Of a DNA stretch of 64,000 bases, positions 24,801 through 36,600 are shown piece by piece (within the stretch, counting starts at the first letter, position 1; each line of letters opens with the position of its first letter). This stretch comes from Helicocarpus griseus UAMH5409. Lineage: Eukaryota; Ascomycota; Eurotiomycetes; Onygenales; Ajellomycetaceae. The position numbers and the translations under genes are program-made. The stretch spans positions 1-64,000 of the forward strand of contig PDNB01000069.1 of NCBI GenBank assembly GCA_002573585.1, in the 5' to 3' direction. The notes under the pieces were generated by a model that worked only from the letters and a program-made list of their open reading frames with translations, ran no database searches and was not told where the DNA came from.

Positions 24801-26393
24801 TCACACAAACGCGATACTGAAGGGATTACGGCAGTGGCGTTTTCCTCAGACAACAAGGTGGTTTCTGCATGCGATGATCAGTTGATCCGCTTCCGGGATA
24901 TGGATACAGGAAACCTTTTGCGAACAATACATTATCCGAGTGAAGTCTTGTTCTTGGCTTTTTCTCCAAATGGCGAGGTTCTTGCTTCTGGACACTTCGA
25001 CGTAACAATACGGCTCTGGGATTCGTCGACAGGAGGCTTGAAACTGATTCTAGAAGGACATTCTATCCGCATCAGTGCCCTGTCCTTTTCCACGGACGGC
25101 ACGCTTCTAGCTTCTGCTTCATGGGATACTACTGTTCGAATTTGGGATCCCTTGAGCGGGGACACCATCTGGGATCTGCAAGGTCATCCAGAGGAAGTCA
25201 GGACAGTCGTGTTTTCTCCAAATAACCGACACGTCGCGTCGGGGTCGAGCGATGGAACCATACGACTTTGGGATATATCAACTGGTGAATTAGCGAATGT
25301 GTTAGAAGGTCACATATCGGATGTCATGTCAGTTGCCTTTTCCCCGGAGGATAACAACATCCTTGCCTCCGGCTCGGGTGACGGGACCGTTCGGCTTTGG
25401 GACATATCAACTAGAGCTACTATTTCGATCCTCACCGGCCATTGGAGTTCCGTAAATGCTATATCATTTTCTGATGATGGGAAGTTTCTTGCCTCAGGCT
25501 CAGAAGACCATACTGTTCGACTTTGGGATCCTTCGTTGAGAACATTTGAGTCGGCTCTAGAGTGGCGTCTAGGCCCGATATCAGCTGCAGAATTCTCTCT
25601 GGATGGTAAGATTGTTGCCTCCGGATCGCAAACCGGGATGGTACTATTGTGGAACGCAGATGGGGAATATACGCGTTTGGGAGAGCTGTCCGAGCATGTT
25701 ACTGCTCTTGCAATTTCCCCTGACAACAAACAAGTTGCCTGTGGCTCCCTTGATGGAGTGATCCAGATTTGGGACGCAGCAGAACGATGTGTCATTCTTA
25801 CTCTGCAAGAAGGCGATTTAGAAGAAGCTGACAGTCAGTTGGATGGATTCCGTTTGCTCCCTATCAGTGCATTGTCCTTCTCTCTAGATGGAAAATTTCT
25901 AGCTTACGGTATAGAAAATGAAGACAACGAGTATTTCAGCATTAAAATATGGGACCTATCGACAGGGGAGTGCGCCTACTTCTCTGCTGAGGAATCGGAC
26001 ATAATCAACGCTCTAGCATTCTCTTCTGACGGCGAGACCCTCGCCGCTGGATTCTGTGACCGAACCGTCCGTATATGGAATCTACAAACCAAGGATTGCA
26101 TTAAGTGCGTGGTCACCCCAGACAAAACCAACTGGCTGTCTTTCTCGGGTGATGGACTGAGCCTCGAAACGGATCAGGGGATCATAGAACTTGCTTTTTT
26201 CGGTACTAGTGAGATTCAATACGGGCCACTCCGTCTTCCGGCCTTATCTATATGTGGGGACTGGGTGGTTTGGCAAGGGGAATACAAGCTCTGGCTACCC
26301 TCTGATTACCGACCAGTTCGGTGGGTTGTTAGGAACAATACCCTTGCTCTGGGGTTGGGTTCGGGGCGAGTGGTTTTCCTTGGTTTTAGGTAG
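21818..26393 (+). CDS. NLR-like STAND protein: PNP-NACHT-WD40
   Basis: Three exons (21818-22769, 22895-24402, 24459-26393) give 4,395 nt and 1,464 aa, intact. Residues ~8-305 are a nucleoside-phosphorylase-like effector (start YTVAWLAPLRIEAQAA, the GLEMEAAG ribose-binding motif at ~255-262, and the catalytic-type Asp in RGVCDYGDEY at ~277). Residues ~340-700 are a NACHT module with Walker A GEPGKGKT (377-384) and Walker B ILVDALDEC (484-492). From ~895 come about 11 WD40 repeats (S-D-G...ASGS..TVRLWD), then a conserved tail with W-L-P-x-[DE]-Y-R-P. This is a classic fungal NLR of the HET-D/HET-E kind. Related PNP effectors in bacterial anti-phage systems cleave ATP, and the motifs kept here suggest an active enzyme. 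Such proteins act in heterokaryon incompatibility or defence; the ligand is unknown. The WD repeats are clearly diverged from each other rather than near-identical. Confidence 0.92.
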
Positions 26394-27128
26394 ACTGATG
26401 TATTGTCTTTGAGATTTTTTCTGACATCAAAGCGTTCGATCCCTTGAATGGCAATAGCGCGCCATAAAGAAATCTGTTTTCAAAATTTAGTAACAAGATA
26501 AAATAGAATAGAGCATAAAGAAATGAAAAACGATTAAACGGCCTGGAAAAATCGAAAGTCATACATCCCAACTATACGCTGCTGCAACTACCTAGGTAAA
26601 ATGCCATTCCTGGATAGATCAAACCCTTCTTTTCAAAAGTTTGTGAATGGGAAATGTCCCCTGTACCTATTAGGTTGGAGCCCTCCCAGTCTCATGGCGT
26701 ACTACTAAATCTTTGTAGGTAGAATTGGTTCATATTTCGAATTTTTCTAATGCTGCTTTTTTCATGCAAGTAAACTTGATATCCTTCGTATAAGTTCCTA
26801 CATAGGAGAGAACTTTGGAAGCAAAATCAGACCTCGGAGCAACTTCCATATTCAGAGTTAACACTAAACCCACTTAACACACGCTCCACTTCGCTAAGAA
26901 CATGTGACATAGTTTATTTGCACTTCATAACCTGAGTCCTCATCCACTCGACATTATCCAAGCCATTACCTACTAGGCACATGTATCAGCGTCGAAAACC
27001 TACTCTCTCTTCTCTTCTACTACTGCTCATCTTTATTGATTTTCTCCGTTTGCTACTTGTGTTTTTGTCCGGCTCATAGTAGTAACTTACTAATACTCCA
27101 ATTACTCGCATCATCACTGTCAGCAGCA
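26394..27128. other. spacer between NLR and CDK genes
   Basis: 735 bases holding the 3' end of the NLR gene and the promoter of the CDK gene. No open frame of note. The last 150 bases are pyrimidine-rich on the plus strand, as expected for a leader. Confidence 0.6.
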
Positions 27129-28253
27129 ATGACGGCCAGCATACCCCCGCAGCAGAACACTTTCCAGCGGTTAGAAAAAGTGAGTACCAAATTAGTGATA
27201 TTAGAGTCACTCAACACCTGCGCTAATGATTTGAACATATAGCTCGGTGAAGGCACTTATGCGACAGTATGTTACCTTTTGATACTTACCATCTTATAAT
27301 TGGCAGTGCTATGATTAGATAGTATCAAACGTGCGAATAGCGACCTGGGGAAATTTTGAATTTTTTCTTTCACCTTGCTAACTATTCACGCTAAGGTTTA
27401 CAAAGGGAGGAATCGCCAAACTGGTGAGATGGTCGCGTTGAAGGAGATCCATATAGACTCCGAAGAAGGCACTCCATCCACTGCGATTCGCGAAATCTCC
27501 CTGATGAAAGAGCTTAGCCATGAAAATATTCTTTCCCTCTATGATATAATTCACTCTGAAAACAAGCTGATGCTTGTTTTCGAGTACATGGACAAGGATC
27601 TAAAAAAGTACATGGACACGCGCGGAAACCAGCTCGACTACACCACAATCAAAGACTTTATGCATCAGTTACTACTTGGAGTCGCTTTTTGTCATCAGAA
27701 TCGTATTCTTCACCGGGACCTCAAGCCTCAAAATCTACTAATCAATACAAAGGGTCAACTGAAACTCGCAGACTTTGGTTTAGCACGTGCATTTGGTATT
27801 CCGGTCAATACATTCTCTCACGAGGTCGTCACATTGTGGTATCGTGCTCCAGATGTGCTTCTTGGGAGTCGAACGTACAACACCAGCATCGATATATGGT
27901 CTGCCGGTTGTATCATGGCAGAAATGTCCATGGGACACCCGTTATTCCCTGGATCCACCAATGAGGACCAGCTGCAAAAGATCTTCCGTTTGATGGGAAC
28001 ACCTTCTGAGCATTCTTGGCCGGGGATCTCACAATTACCCGGATACAAACCAGACTTGCCTGTGTATGCCACACAGGAGTTGAGCCTTCTCTTTCCACGG
28101 ATGAACAATCTGGGTCTTGATCTACTCAATCGGATGCTGCAATTGCGTCCAGAAATGCGCATCAGTGCCACCGACGCCCTTCATCATCCTTGGTTCAGCG
28201 ATCTCCCGCAACTCCGGTATCAAATGCGCCAACGCCAACAACGACAACAGTAA
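27129..28253 (+). CDS. pho85: cyclin-dependent kinase, Pho85 type
   Basis: Three exons (27129-27179, 27243-27266, 27396-28253), 933 nt, 310 aa. Exon 2 is a 24-nt microexon encoding LGEGTYAT, most of the glycine-rich loop. All kinase elements are present: VALKEI lysine, PSTAIRE helix (residues 52-58), HRDLKPQN, DFG, and the Pho85-typical WYRAPDVLLGSRTY in which the usual APE is APD. Pho85 kinases act with several cyclins on phosphate and carbon signalling and morphogenesis (PhoA and PhoB in Aspergillus); which one this is cannot be told. A short Gln/Arg-rich tail ends the protein. The catalytic core is intact, so an active kinase is expected. Confidence 0.93.
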
Positions 28254-29958
28254 CAACAATAGTGAGAGAAATATATTTAATGGGTACAAAGTGGCTAAGA
28301 AAAGCTCGCCTTAATTGGGAGAAGGATTTGTTCAGAAATTACTTTACGATCTCTGACTTTATTTCTTTTGAATTGCCAAGCACGAATGATGACCTGCACG
28401 CATTTCTCGATATTTTCAAATTCGTTCGATCTTAATGCTCCTTTTGCTCTCTTTTTGTGTTGCTCTCTTATATATAGTTGACATTTATTTCCACTTGATA
28501 TCCCCGTATTTTAGAATGGAATCAATTGGCCATTTTCAAGCTTGTTAGTGTCACTATATATTTCGAACTTCGTTTCCAAGGTCGACTCGATAAGAAATAA
28601 AAATGGAGTCCGCCTTTGAATAATAGGTCTTTTCCAATGACCTTCACGCTTATAATATAACGGGACGCGATACACGAATTGCCGTTGTCGAGCTTTATAA
28701 TAGTAACAAGGCTTTTAGGGGAAGTTGCGTCACATGAAATGACTTAAGCTTATATATAGACATCCCAGTTGTGAAGGACACTTTGGGTATAGTACGGAGT
28801 ACTTGCGCGTATTTCTAATCTACCACATGGCTCATCTCGGGGGTGGCATGCTCCATGCTGTAAACCCACTTGCAGACAGAGTTATCAAATTTTGCCCTTC
28901 GCCGGCTATATAATTTTAAGAAAGGCCATCGGCAATTGTCCCCGTACTCTTTACAAACATAGTCACTAAACGTCCGGGAACACTTGGACACTGTGTCTTT
29001 ACCGCCAGGATTCTCTGCGCAACTCTACCACGGATCTGTTAGCATGACAGCTACAACATAATTGAGAACAAACCTCGAAACAAGCTGTTGCTTCATGAAA
29101 TAGCAATTTAGCCAATCGCGAATTTGCCTCACTTTGAGGCATCATGGTGAGATAAAATTGGCAGAGAAGCTATGTCTGCTTGGCAACTAGTTAAAGTAAA
29201 GCTTCGCCATAACATTGTCTGTTCAAGTGTTCTGTCGGAATGTATAGGATCCTTCTATATTATCTTGCGCGAAAGTTTGGGGCACTGTCATCCAATGCAG
29301 TCCACGTGGCTTGCTTTCTCGCAGCGCTGAACCCTGAATTTAAATGCCAGTCACAACAGATCCACTGCTAAAGACCTGGAATTGCCCTGCTGGGTACCCT
29401 GTTCCTTTATAGTCTGTTTCTCGTTCTGCAGGACAATAATGCCCAGTGACAATTGGGTGAATAAGGAGCAGAGATTTTGGTGCTCGTTGGGAGGCCTTCA
29501 AGCTCTCTGTATGGAAATGTCTAAAAAGCTTCTGTTTTTGACGAGATAATCAGGCGAGTCAGCTCGTTTGAATGATTATAGGTAAGGGTGGAGGTTCAAG
29601 TAAACGGCGTTGTACTATATACATGTACATGTACATTGTACATGTAGACGTGCTCCTTTCATACCCAGTAGTCTTCCATTAATTCCTCTGTATCCCTTTT
29701 CCTTTCACTGTTTAAGACATTAATCTCATGATCAGCGTATCGGAAAGTCGCAAAAATATATATTGAAAATCAGAACAATAAGTACATTGACTAGCTGCCG
29801 ACTTCATAACGACCCGTCAGGTACAATACTACTGAACACTTGATTGTCAAGGAGTATAAATCTCCAACAACGCTTAGCGGGTCACACTGTTGACATCCGA
29901 GCGCACTCAGCCCAACGACGATCTTATAAAAAGCTAGGAAAATCATAGTTCAATTTAC
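28254..29958. other. intergenic, gene-free
   Basis: 1.7 kb between the CDK gene and the stop of the 598-aa gene, A+T-rich, with no supported open frame. It contains the TACATG palindrome near 29630. Confidence 0.6.
29620..29646. repeat. palindromic TACATG repeat
   Basis: A 27-nt stretch made of overlapping TACATGTA palindromes with a single TT break, so that almost the whole segment can fold on itself. It lies in non-coding sequence; function unknown. Confidence 0.6.
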
Positions 29959-32026
29959 TTACCCGTCATATTGAGTTTCAATCAATAGATCTCCGTTGTT
30001 GCTGAAGATCGGGTTCTTGTACAGGAACGTGCCGCCACCAGGGACGGTAAATTTGGCACTTTTTGTGAGAGCCGTTCTGAGCTCCTGCGCTATATCCTGG
30101 ATCGGTATCTTCGAAACCGCACTCTTCAGGGTATACGCGGCCGATTTACTAAAATCTTCATCCCAGAATTGTGCATCGCCTTTACCGGATGTTGACGTTT
30201 GAATGAAATCATCTGTAATTTCGGGGACTGCGATCTCAAGTCCACCTTCAAGAACAGATGCAATGGTGAGTGGCATACTCCAGGTACTTGTTGCCGCTCC
30301 GCTTTTACGTATTTCATATGTCAACAATGCGCGCCCGAATTTAAGGGTGGGTATTGGAGATATAACTTACGCTAGTCCTCTAGGAAATGGCCACCAATTT
30401 TGTATGTATTCCCATTTGAACGATACATAACTTGAACCGGAGAACACAATCTTGTTGGTGCCTGGAATAACCTCTATTGTGCTGTCGTTCGTCGCTGTTC
30501 GCCATTATAGTATCAGTTAGCCGGCAAAATGTACCGCACGCACAAATATGGTGAGGCTTACCACTCGCATGTATCGTCTGATTACCCCCAGAAGTGTCAT
30601 AGTAGTCGCCAACCTTCCATTCCCACGTAGTTGGAGTGGGATGGTCCCAGACAAAGAAGCCTTCATCGGGTGGATTCCATCCACTACCATAACCACATGA
30701 GCAGAACTCCCACCACTTTTCATTAATTTCATTATTCTGCGCGAGACCTAAGTTTTCGCGTCGAAGACGAGCATAGGTGTGCTTGAGCAACAAGTTCAAA
30801 ATAAGAGACGGCGTAAGCCTTAGGAGATATCCGTCGACGAATATGGACGATTCAAGACAGATAGTGCCGTCAATATCTGGCGTGACAAAGTTACCCGAGT
30901 ATGGTAAGATCGTTTCTGATGGCAAGGGCAAATTTTGAGTCATCTCCATATATAGAATCATGTTATTTTCCCCGTCTTTAAGACCCTCCACAGCGCCTTT
31001 GCTTTCTGGTGCACGGTACGGATAAGTTTGGGACTTCTGAGCCGTAGGAGGAAATGTTGGAGCACTCTCATTGACCGTTTCAGGCTTGTCGGTTTTGAGT
31101 GAGTATCCGATGGTCGATTTGCGGAGGTCGGTCGTGAAGCCATCCGCCCATCGGAGCAATATGGAGAGAAATGAGATCTTTTCACTTTGGGAACTCCATT
31201 CGTAGCCGGCAAAATCGCTTGCCTGTTCGCTGTGGCCGTGTTAGTCAAGCGTCCAAATGTTTTATGGAAGTATACATACTTGAAATTCGAGATTTTATGA
31301 GCTTTCGAAGCATTTAACATGTCAGTGGATAGCCTATCGTATAGTAGATTTAGACATCGTAGGTTCATTTTAGACTCACTATTGAAATCAAGATAGAGAC
31401 GGCTAATTGAGTAGTCGCCCGGATGGCCCATAGCCGACTGAACGTTATCATGCTCTTCTGTGCCTGGGTCGACATCGGTGTCGTTCAGATCGATCCCAAA
31501 AACAAATCTCCAGCCAGTCATGTCGATGGCCGGTGAATAATCACTACATGCGTGGTCAGACAGCCATTGCATTGCCATTGGGTAGTATATAAGGCCCGTG
31601 GGATGGCCTCAGGTCTCGAAAGTCATACTTGATATCATCGTTCCATGGTGTCATTGACCCAGACTTAAACTGAACATAGTAATCTACGCTGTATACATCG
31701 CCCTGAATGGCTGGGATTGAAATTTGACCCGCCTCGATTTGAGCATGCATATCTCCAGAATGGGTTTTTAGGTCAATGACCCCCAATTCAGGATAAAGAA
31801 TGAGGAGGAATTTGAGGTTTGCATTGACCGCTCTCTGGGATACCGCGATTACCTGTTTATGCCATGTCAGTCTGATTTCACTAATTTCACCAACTTTATT
31901 GTTTACGAAATGATGCAGGATCCAGCGATGGTCTCTTACCTCAGAATACCCTTCATTGTCCTTGGTCTTCAGACTGACTTCCAGGCGCTTTGACGTCTCC
32001 GCTTGAGAATCACGGCCCGTCGACAT
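29959..32026 (-). CDS. unrecognised 598-aa protein, possibly TULIP-like
   Basis: Five exons on the minus strand (31629-32026, 31280-31543, 30562-31229, 30371-30494, 29959-30301) sum to 1,797 nt, 598 aa; all junctions GT-AG and in phase. I do not recognise the family with certainty. The first ~130 residues alternate strand-like segments around QRAVNANLKFLLILYP and IDLKTHSGDMHAQIEAGQI, which recalls lipid-binding TULIP/P47-type domains; this is a weak visual resemblance only. The middle has a WW-containing loop (EKWWEFCSCGYGSGW) and the C-terminus ends PGGGTFLYKNPIFSNNGDLL. There is no signal peptide or clear membrane helix, so it is probably cytosolic. It is divergent from the large gene at 33609, with a shared 1.6-kb upstream region. 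The stop codon overlaps a sequence that would also make a good donor (GTAAGT), so a further 3' exon is conceivable. Confidence 0.65.
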
Positions 32027-33608
32027 AATTTTGTAATACTCTTTGGGGAATGTCTAAGCTAAATTGAGGAAATAACTAGGAAAGAGTAGAGGTGCCGGGT
32101 ATGTTTCCTGACTTCAATGATGGGATATCACGTACGCTTATATCCTTAACCCCTGACTCCCAGGCTATGTTCAACCTCAGAAGCGGACAAACGAATGGAA
32201 AACAAGATTTCAACGGACTTTAGGCCCGCTGAAAATCTTGGTATTAAATGTAACCCACACCTGCAAGAAATTGATTGGTTGATGTCACAGTTTTGCTCTC
32301 GATGTTTGCTGCCGCCTCGGCGATCTGAAGATGGTGAATGTGAACGGGATCGTAAATTTTATTTTATTCGGCGATGTTGGGAGAGTGTATATGAGCAGGG
32401 TTCTTCATGATCACATTCTTCGGCGACTTTTAGGACGGAAGACATGAACAAGGATAGTCGAGTCTCCACTGCCCAGGATGTATACACACCGATGGTCTGG
32501 AAGTCCATATCTTCCGGGATCTGCCAGCGGTCTGACTGTTAAGATGGCTTCGGCCCGTGCGGGGAAGTCGCACGGAGCATGGGGCGGGACGGGAAGGGTG
32601 GAGACGATGCTTGGATGCTTTGCATGGCCGGTGGCGATCAAGCGGTTCAGAGCAGGGTTGAAAACCTGAGACTGAAAACCACTATTCACAGTTGCATCAT
32701 ACTAAAAAGGAGAAGGTTGTGTCTTTCACCTTCAAAATCAAAATTGACGGTTGAACAACATGCTACCGTAAACAAAGCAATGCGGACTATGATATGCATG
32801 TCTCCAACAAAATTTCCCGCGCAGTTCTCGAGTATATTGCACAATATTCTCATACTTGCCCATCACTATCCGCTGATAAGCCAGTGTCGTTTCTTCTTGC
32901 TACACCATCAATTGGCCATAGCTCTTCCATTTGTAGCAAAAGACAAACAAATGTACACAGAGACGGCTTGAAAACCAGTCTTGTGCTAATGCCTCTCCAC
33001 CAGTCCAACAAACGATGACGAAAAGAAGAAAAAGACGAATTGTTCGCACATCGATTTACCCTGCAGATTGTGACACACCTGGAATCCCCCGGCCCACCTG
33101 TTACTTACTCTTGCTAATTGTAGAAGCTCCCATCTTTGACAAAATCCAGCATTAGGACACATCTTTATCTCTGCGAATAACTGTGGCAACGTCACGGATT
33201 TTTCAGCCAGCCATGGTTGTACGCGTCACACCCTTCCTATGTTCAGTCTATTAAACCTCTTCAAGCAACGCTCTTAAATGAGAGCACTGTGATCAGACCC
33301 CGCTTTTCGAGGCATCCGAACACCCTCAACCCCCCCCCGTGCTCAATCTATGTGCATGTATGCATGATCAAGGGTGGTTGCAAATGGATTATGTTGCGCC
33401 ATTACTCCGCCGAGGAGGCGAATAACGAGAGGATTTTCCAAAGGGAGGAAACAGTAGATATTCCTACAACTCAAAACATAAATAGCTGAGCTTCAGCCGT
33501 GAGGTGGAGGCATGATATCGGACAGTATCATCCGACGGAATTGATATTCCTTTCAATTTTCATAGCCCCAAAAAGCTTCGACGGGAATTACTCTTCTTTT
33601 TCTTCATC
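32027..33608. other. divergent promoter region of the two unknown genes
   Basis: 1.58 kb between the two start codons. Short frames (up to 130 codons at 32579-32971) overlap antisense frames and carry no domain. This region should hold the promoters of both flanking genes; no clear TATA element stands out. Confidence 0.55.
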
Positions 33609-36600
33609 ATGGTTGGGATAACTCATGACTCGGAGCTAATGATGCAGCACATTGCTGCCGTTGCTGTGCCAAATTCCTCGATATTCTTCACTGTACGCGA
33701 TGAAAATGGCCGCCCGGAAGTCTTCTCAATGGGGACCGATAAGAAGTTCTATGTGTTCAAGGAGAACGTCGAAGGGAAGTATGAACTCATAGATTTGGGT
33801 TCTCTTCTTAAGCTCGAAGGAAGCTATGTGGCCCACGCTCTTAGTGTGACGCAGGATCAGAAGTCAAGCTTGTCCATTATCCTGGCAATTGAAAACAAGA
33901 CAGCCAAAGCCACGGATCCCAACAGACTTCCTAGCGACGTACTCGTCCTGAAGCCATTCCAAAGTTCTGCTTATGATCTAGGCAATCCCGACTCTGATCT
34001 CCGCGGGCTCATCGTTCCACAGAAAGGAGAAAGTCCTGGGGTGCAGGTCTCCCAATTTTATTCGGTGAGTGACTGGATCTTTCAAAGATATTAGTCAAAA
34101 AGGAAAAGTGACGTAAACATGCTAACAACAGAATCTCGCGAGATCAGGCTGGGACAAGTGGGGGAACAGCTTATCCCCCCACGTTGGTTGCTTATCAGCC
34201 CTTGGAATACCTTAACAAAAAAGAAGACCTATCCCGAATCGTGGTGAGCTCTGACTTGACTGAATGGAGCTTTGCCTATGATATCGACCTGCCCGAGGAT
34301 GCAAGCCGCATACTTGCTTTGCAACCGCTGGTCGTCCCATTCGGGTCAGACAGTCTGCCAGGACTGGCAGCACTGTACATCATCCAAGGTGAGAGGGCAC
34401 CGCAGACAGAGAACCGAAAGCTTATAGAGAAACGCATACTGATTATAGCTTATGACAGACACTCCTCAACTTATATTCAAGTCCACAAGCGAGGATCTTC
34501 CATACCAAATGTTACTGGAATGTCCACCAGGTAAGGCCTTATTCCGCAGCTAAAGACCAGATTTAATGTACTGACAGGCATGGGTAGATGCCCAAGCTTT
34601 GCAATCTTTGCTAGCCGAAGACGGATTTACCGACTTAATTGTCGGAGGTAAAGGACTATATCACTTCAAAGCCGATGAGCTTTTGAGAAAGAACAGCGAA
34701 GGCGCTCGAATTACTGAAGAAGGCGTCTTCGAGAGAGTTTCCATGCTCCATGTGGCACAATCGCCATCAGGCGCCACCATCTGGGCAGCTAGCACCAACG
34801 ACAGCGTCGGATATATCATGCTCGACACAACGTCCACCCCGGTCAAATCGCCAGTGACGGTTATCGCGAAGCACCTAGGAGGACATTTTTCCGTGTTCAA
34901 GCCAGATGGAGACGGGCAGGAGCAGCTCATCGTAGCCAACGACGCCGGAGCCCTCTCTCTAATTCGACACGATCCAACGCTAGGCTTTTGGAAGCCTACC
35001 CCGTTTTACACGCCGGCACTGGAAAAAATCATGGATATCCGGTGTTATACAACTCACATATCAGTCGTTGGCGACAACAAAAAACCGTACATCAACTCTG
35101 ATGTCATCTTGCGCGCCTCTGGGTACATCGATATTATTGTGAACGGAGTCAGCATAGAAGTCTCTCCGTTAGGAACACCGGTCGTGACAGACCAAGACGG
35201 TTTTCTGACGCTGATTGTCCCCACAGAAGGAATTTCTAGCTACACCTTCACGGTATCCACCCCTGACGACACAGCAGGTGATAGCGATGCACCCCTGGTG
35301 GACCCCACAGCCAGAATATACACCACTCTATCAAAAATCCAGAGCGGTGATGACCTCAAGAATGCAACACTGCAAGACGGGCAAAAGCTTCTCCCAGACG
35401 ATAAGTTTGGCGACGAAGACTTGGAGCAGGTGGCTAAAGCAATTTCTGCATGTGTTTCAGCTAGGCAGGATGTTCTTAAGAAGCCTACCACCTTTAGCCG
35501 AGAAAAGGCGTTGTTGACAGGGTCACAGCCAATTAGATATGGGAAGAACTTCGAGAAGCTTATAAACGGAAGAGGGTTATTCGATGACTTCATTGATATG
35601 GTGGAAGTAGGTAATCCCTCCTTTTATTTTCATCTGCTACTGTGTTAATCAGCCAAAACACCAGGACGGCTGGAATTGGTTCGTCAATGCACTCGAAGAC
35701 GTCACAGCCTGGGTCATAGAAACTGTGGGCGATGTGGTTAGTTTTCTTGTTGAGCTTGGAGGGAAAGTATATCGCTGGACGCTAAACACACTGGAAATGA
35801 TTGGCAATGCCTTGACCTGGATTTTCGAGAAGGTTTTGGAGATCGTGGAGACCATAATACAGTGGATTGGCTTCATCTTTAATTGGGGAGATATCAAAGC
35901 CACCCATGCTTCAATTGTCTCCTTGACCAATAATGCTCTCAACGTTTGGGCCGAGAAGGCCGATCTAGCTCCGGCAGCAATTGATAATTATTTCGGGGGT
36001 CTGGCTGACATGATCAAAGGTTCTGGGAATGCTCTTCCAGATAAGATCGGCTCAGCCCCGGCGAACCCGGAAACAGCAGATAGTAGTCGAGCAGGGAACG
36101 ATGCCGCAAATTCAACAAAGGTGAAATGGTCACAGTATCAGGTACTTTCCATCCCCCCCTCTCCCCTGCGCTCTGGACGCACAGAATTTTCGCTGACCCC
36201 TTCGATAGTGCACTCACGGGGGTGCCATAAAAGGATCCGTAATCACCAGTTCAGATGGGAGCAGTATGTCGTTCGATGAGTTCTGGACAGATGTCATTGC
36301 TCCGTTCATAAATACATTTGCATCTGCGGCGCAAGATGTGGGAGAGGCCATATTTGCCATTTTCAACCCGGCAGACTCCATTACGCCTTCGGAGGCACTC
36401 TCCAAATTGGGAACGGACCTTCTTCTTGACCTGCTGAATGGAGCCAAAAGCCTCGCCCAAGGCCTTGCCAAATTGGGGTCCAACCTCCTGAAAGATTTCA
36501 AAGCTGCGCTGAATTATAAGATTACCATTCCCGTATTTTCAGCCCTGTACGAATGGATATCAGGCGCGGAATTGACTGTTTTAGACGGGCTTTCCTTGGT

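Noticed and set aside
31544..31628. Apparent frameshift in the 598-aa gene near 31608
   Set aside because: An 85-nt intron with GTATGA donor, CTGAC branch and TGTAG acceptor restores the frame, so no lesion is needed.
32411..32971. Open frames on both strands between the two unknown genes
   Set aside because: They overlap each other, have no domain and lie in the presumed divergent promoter.
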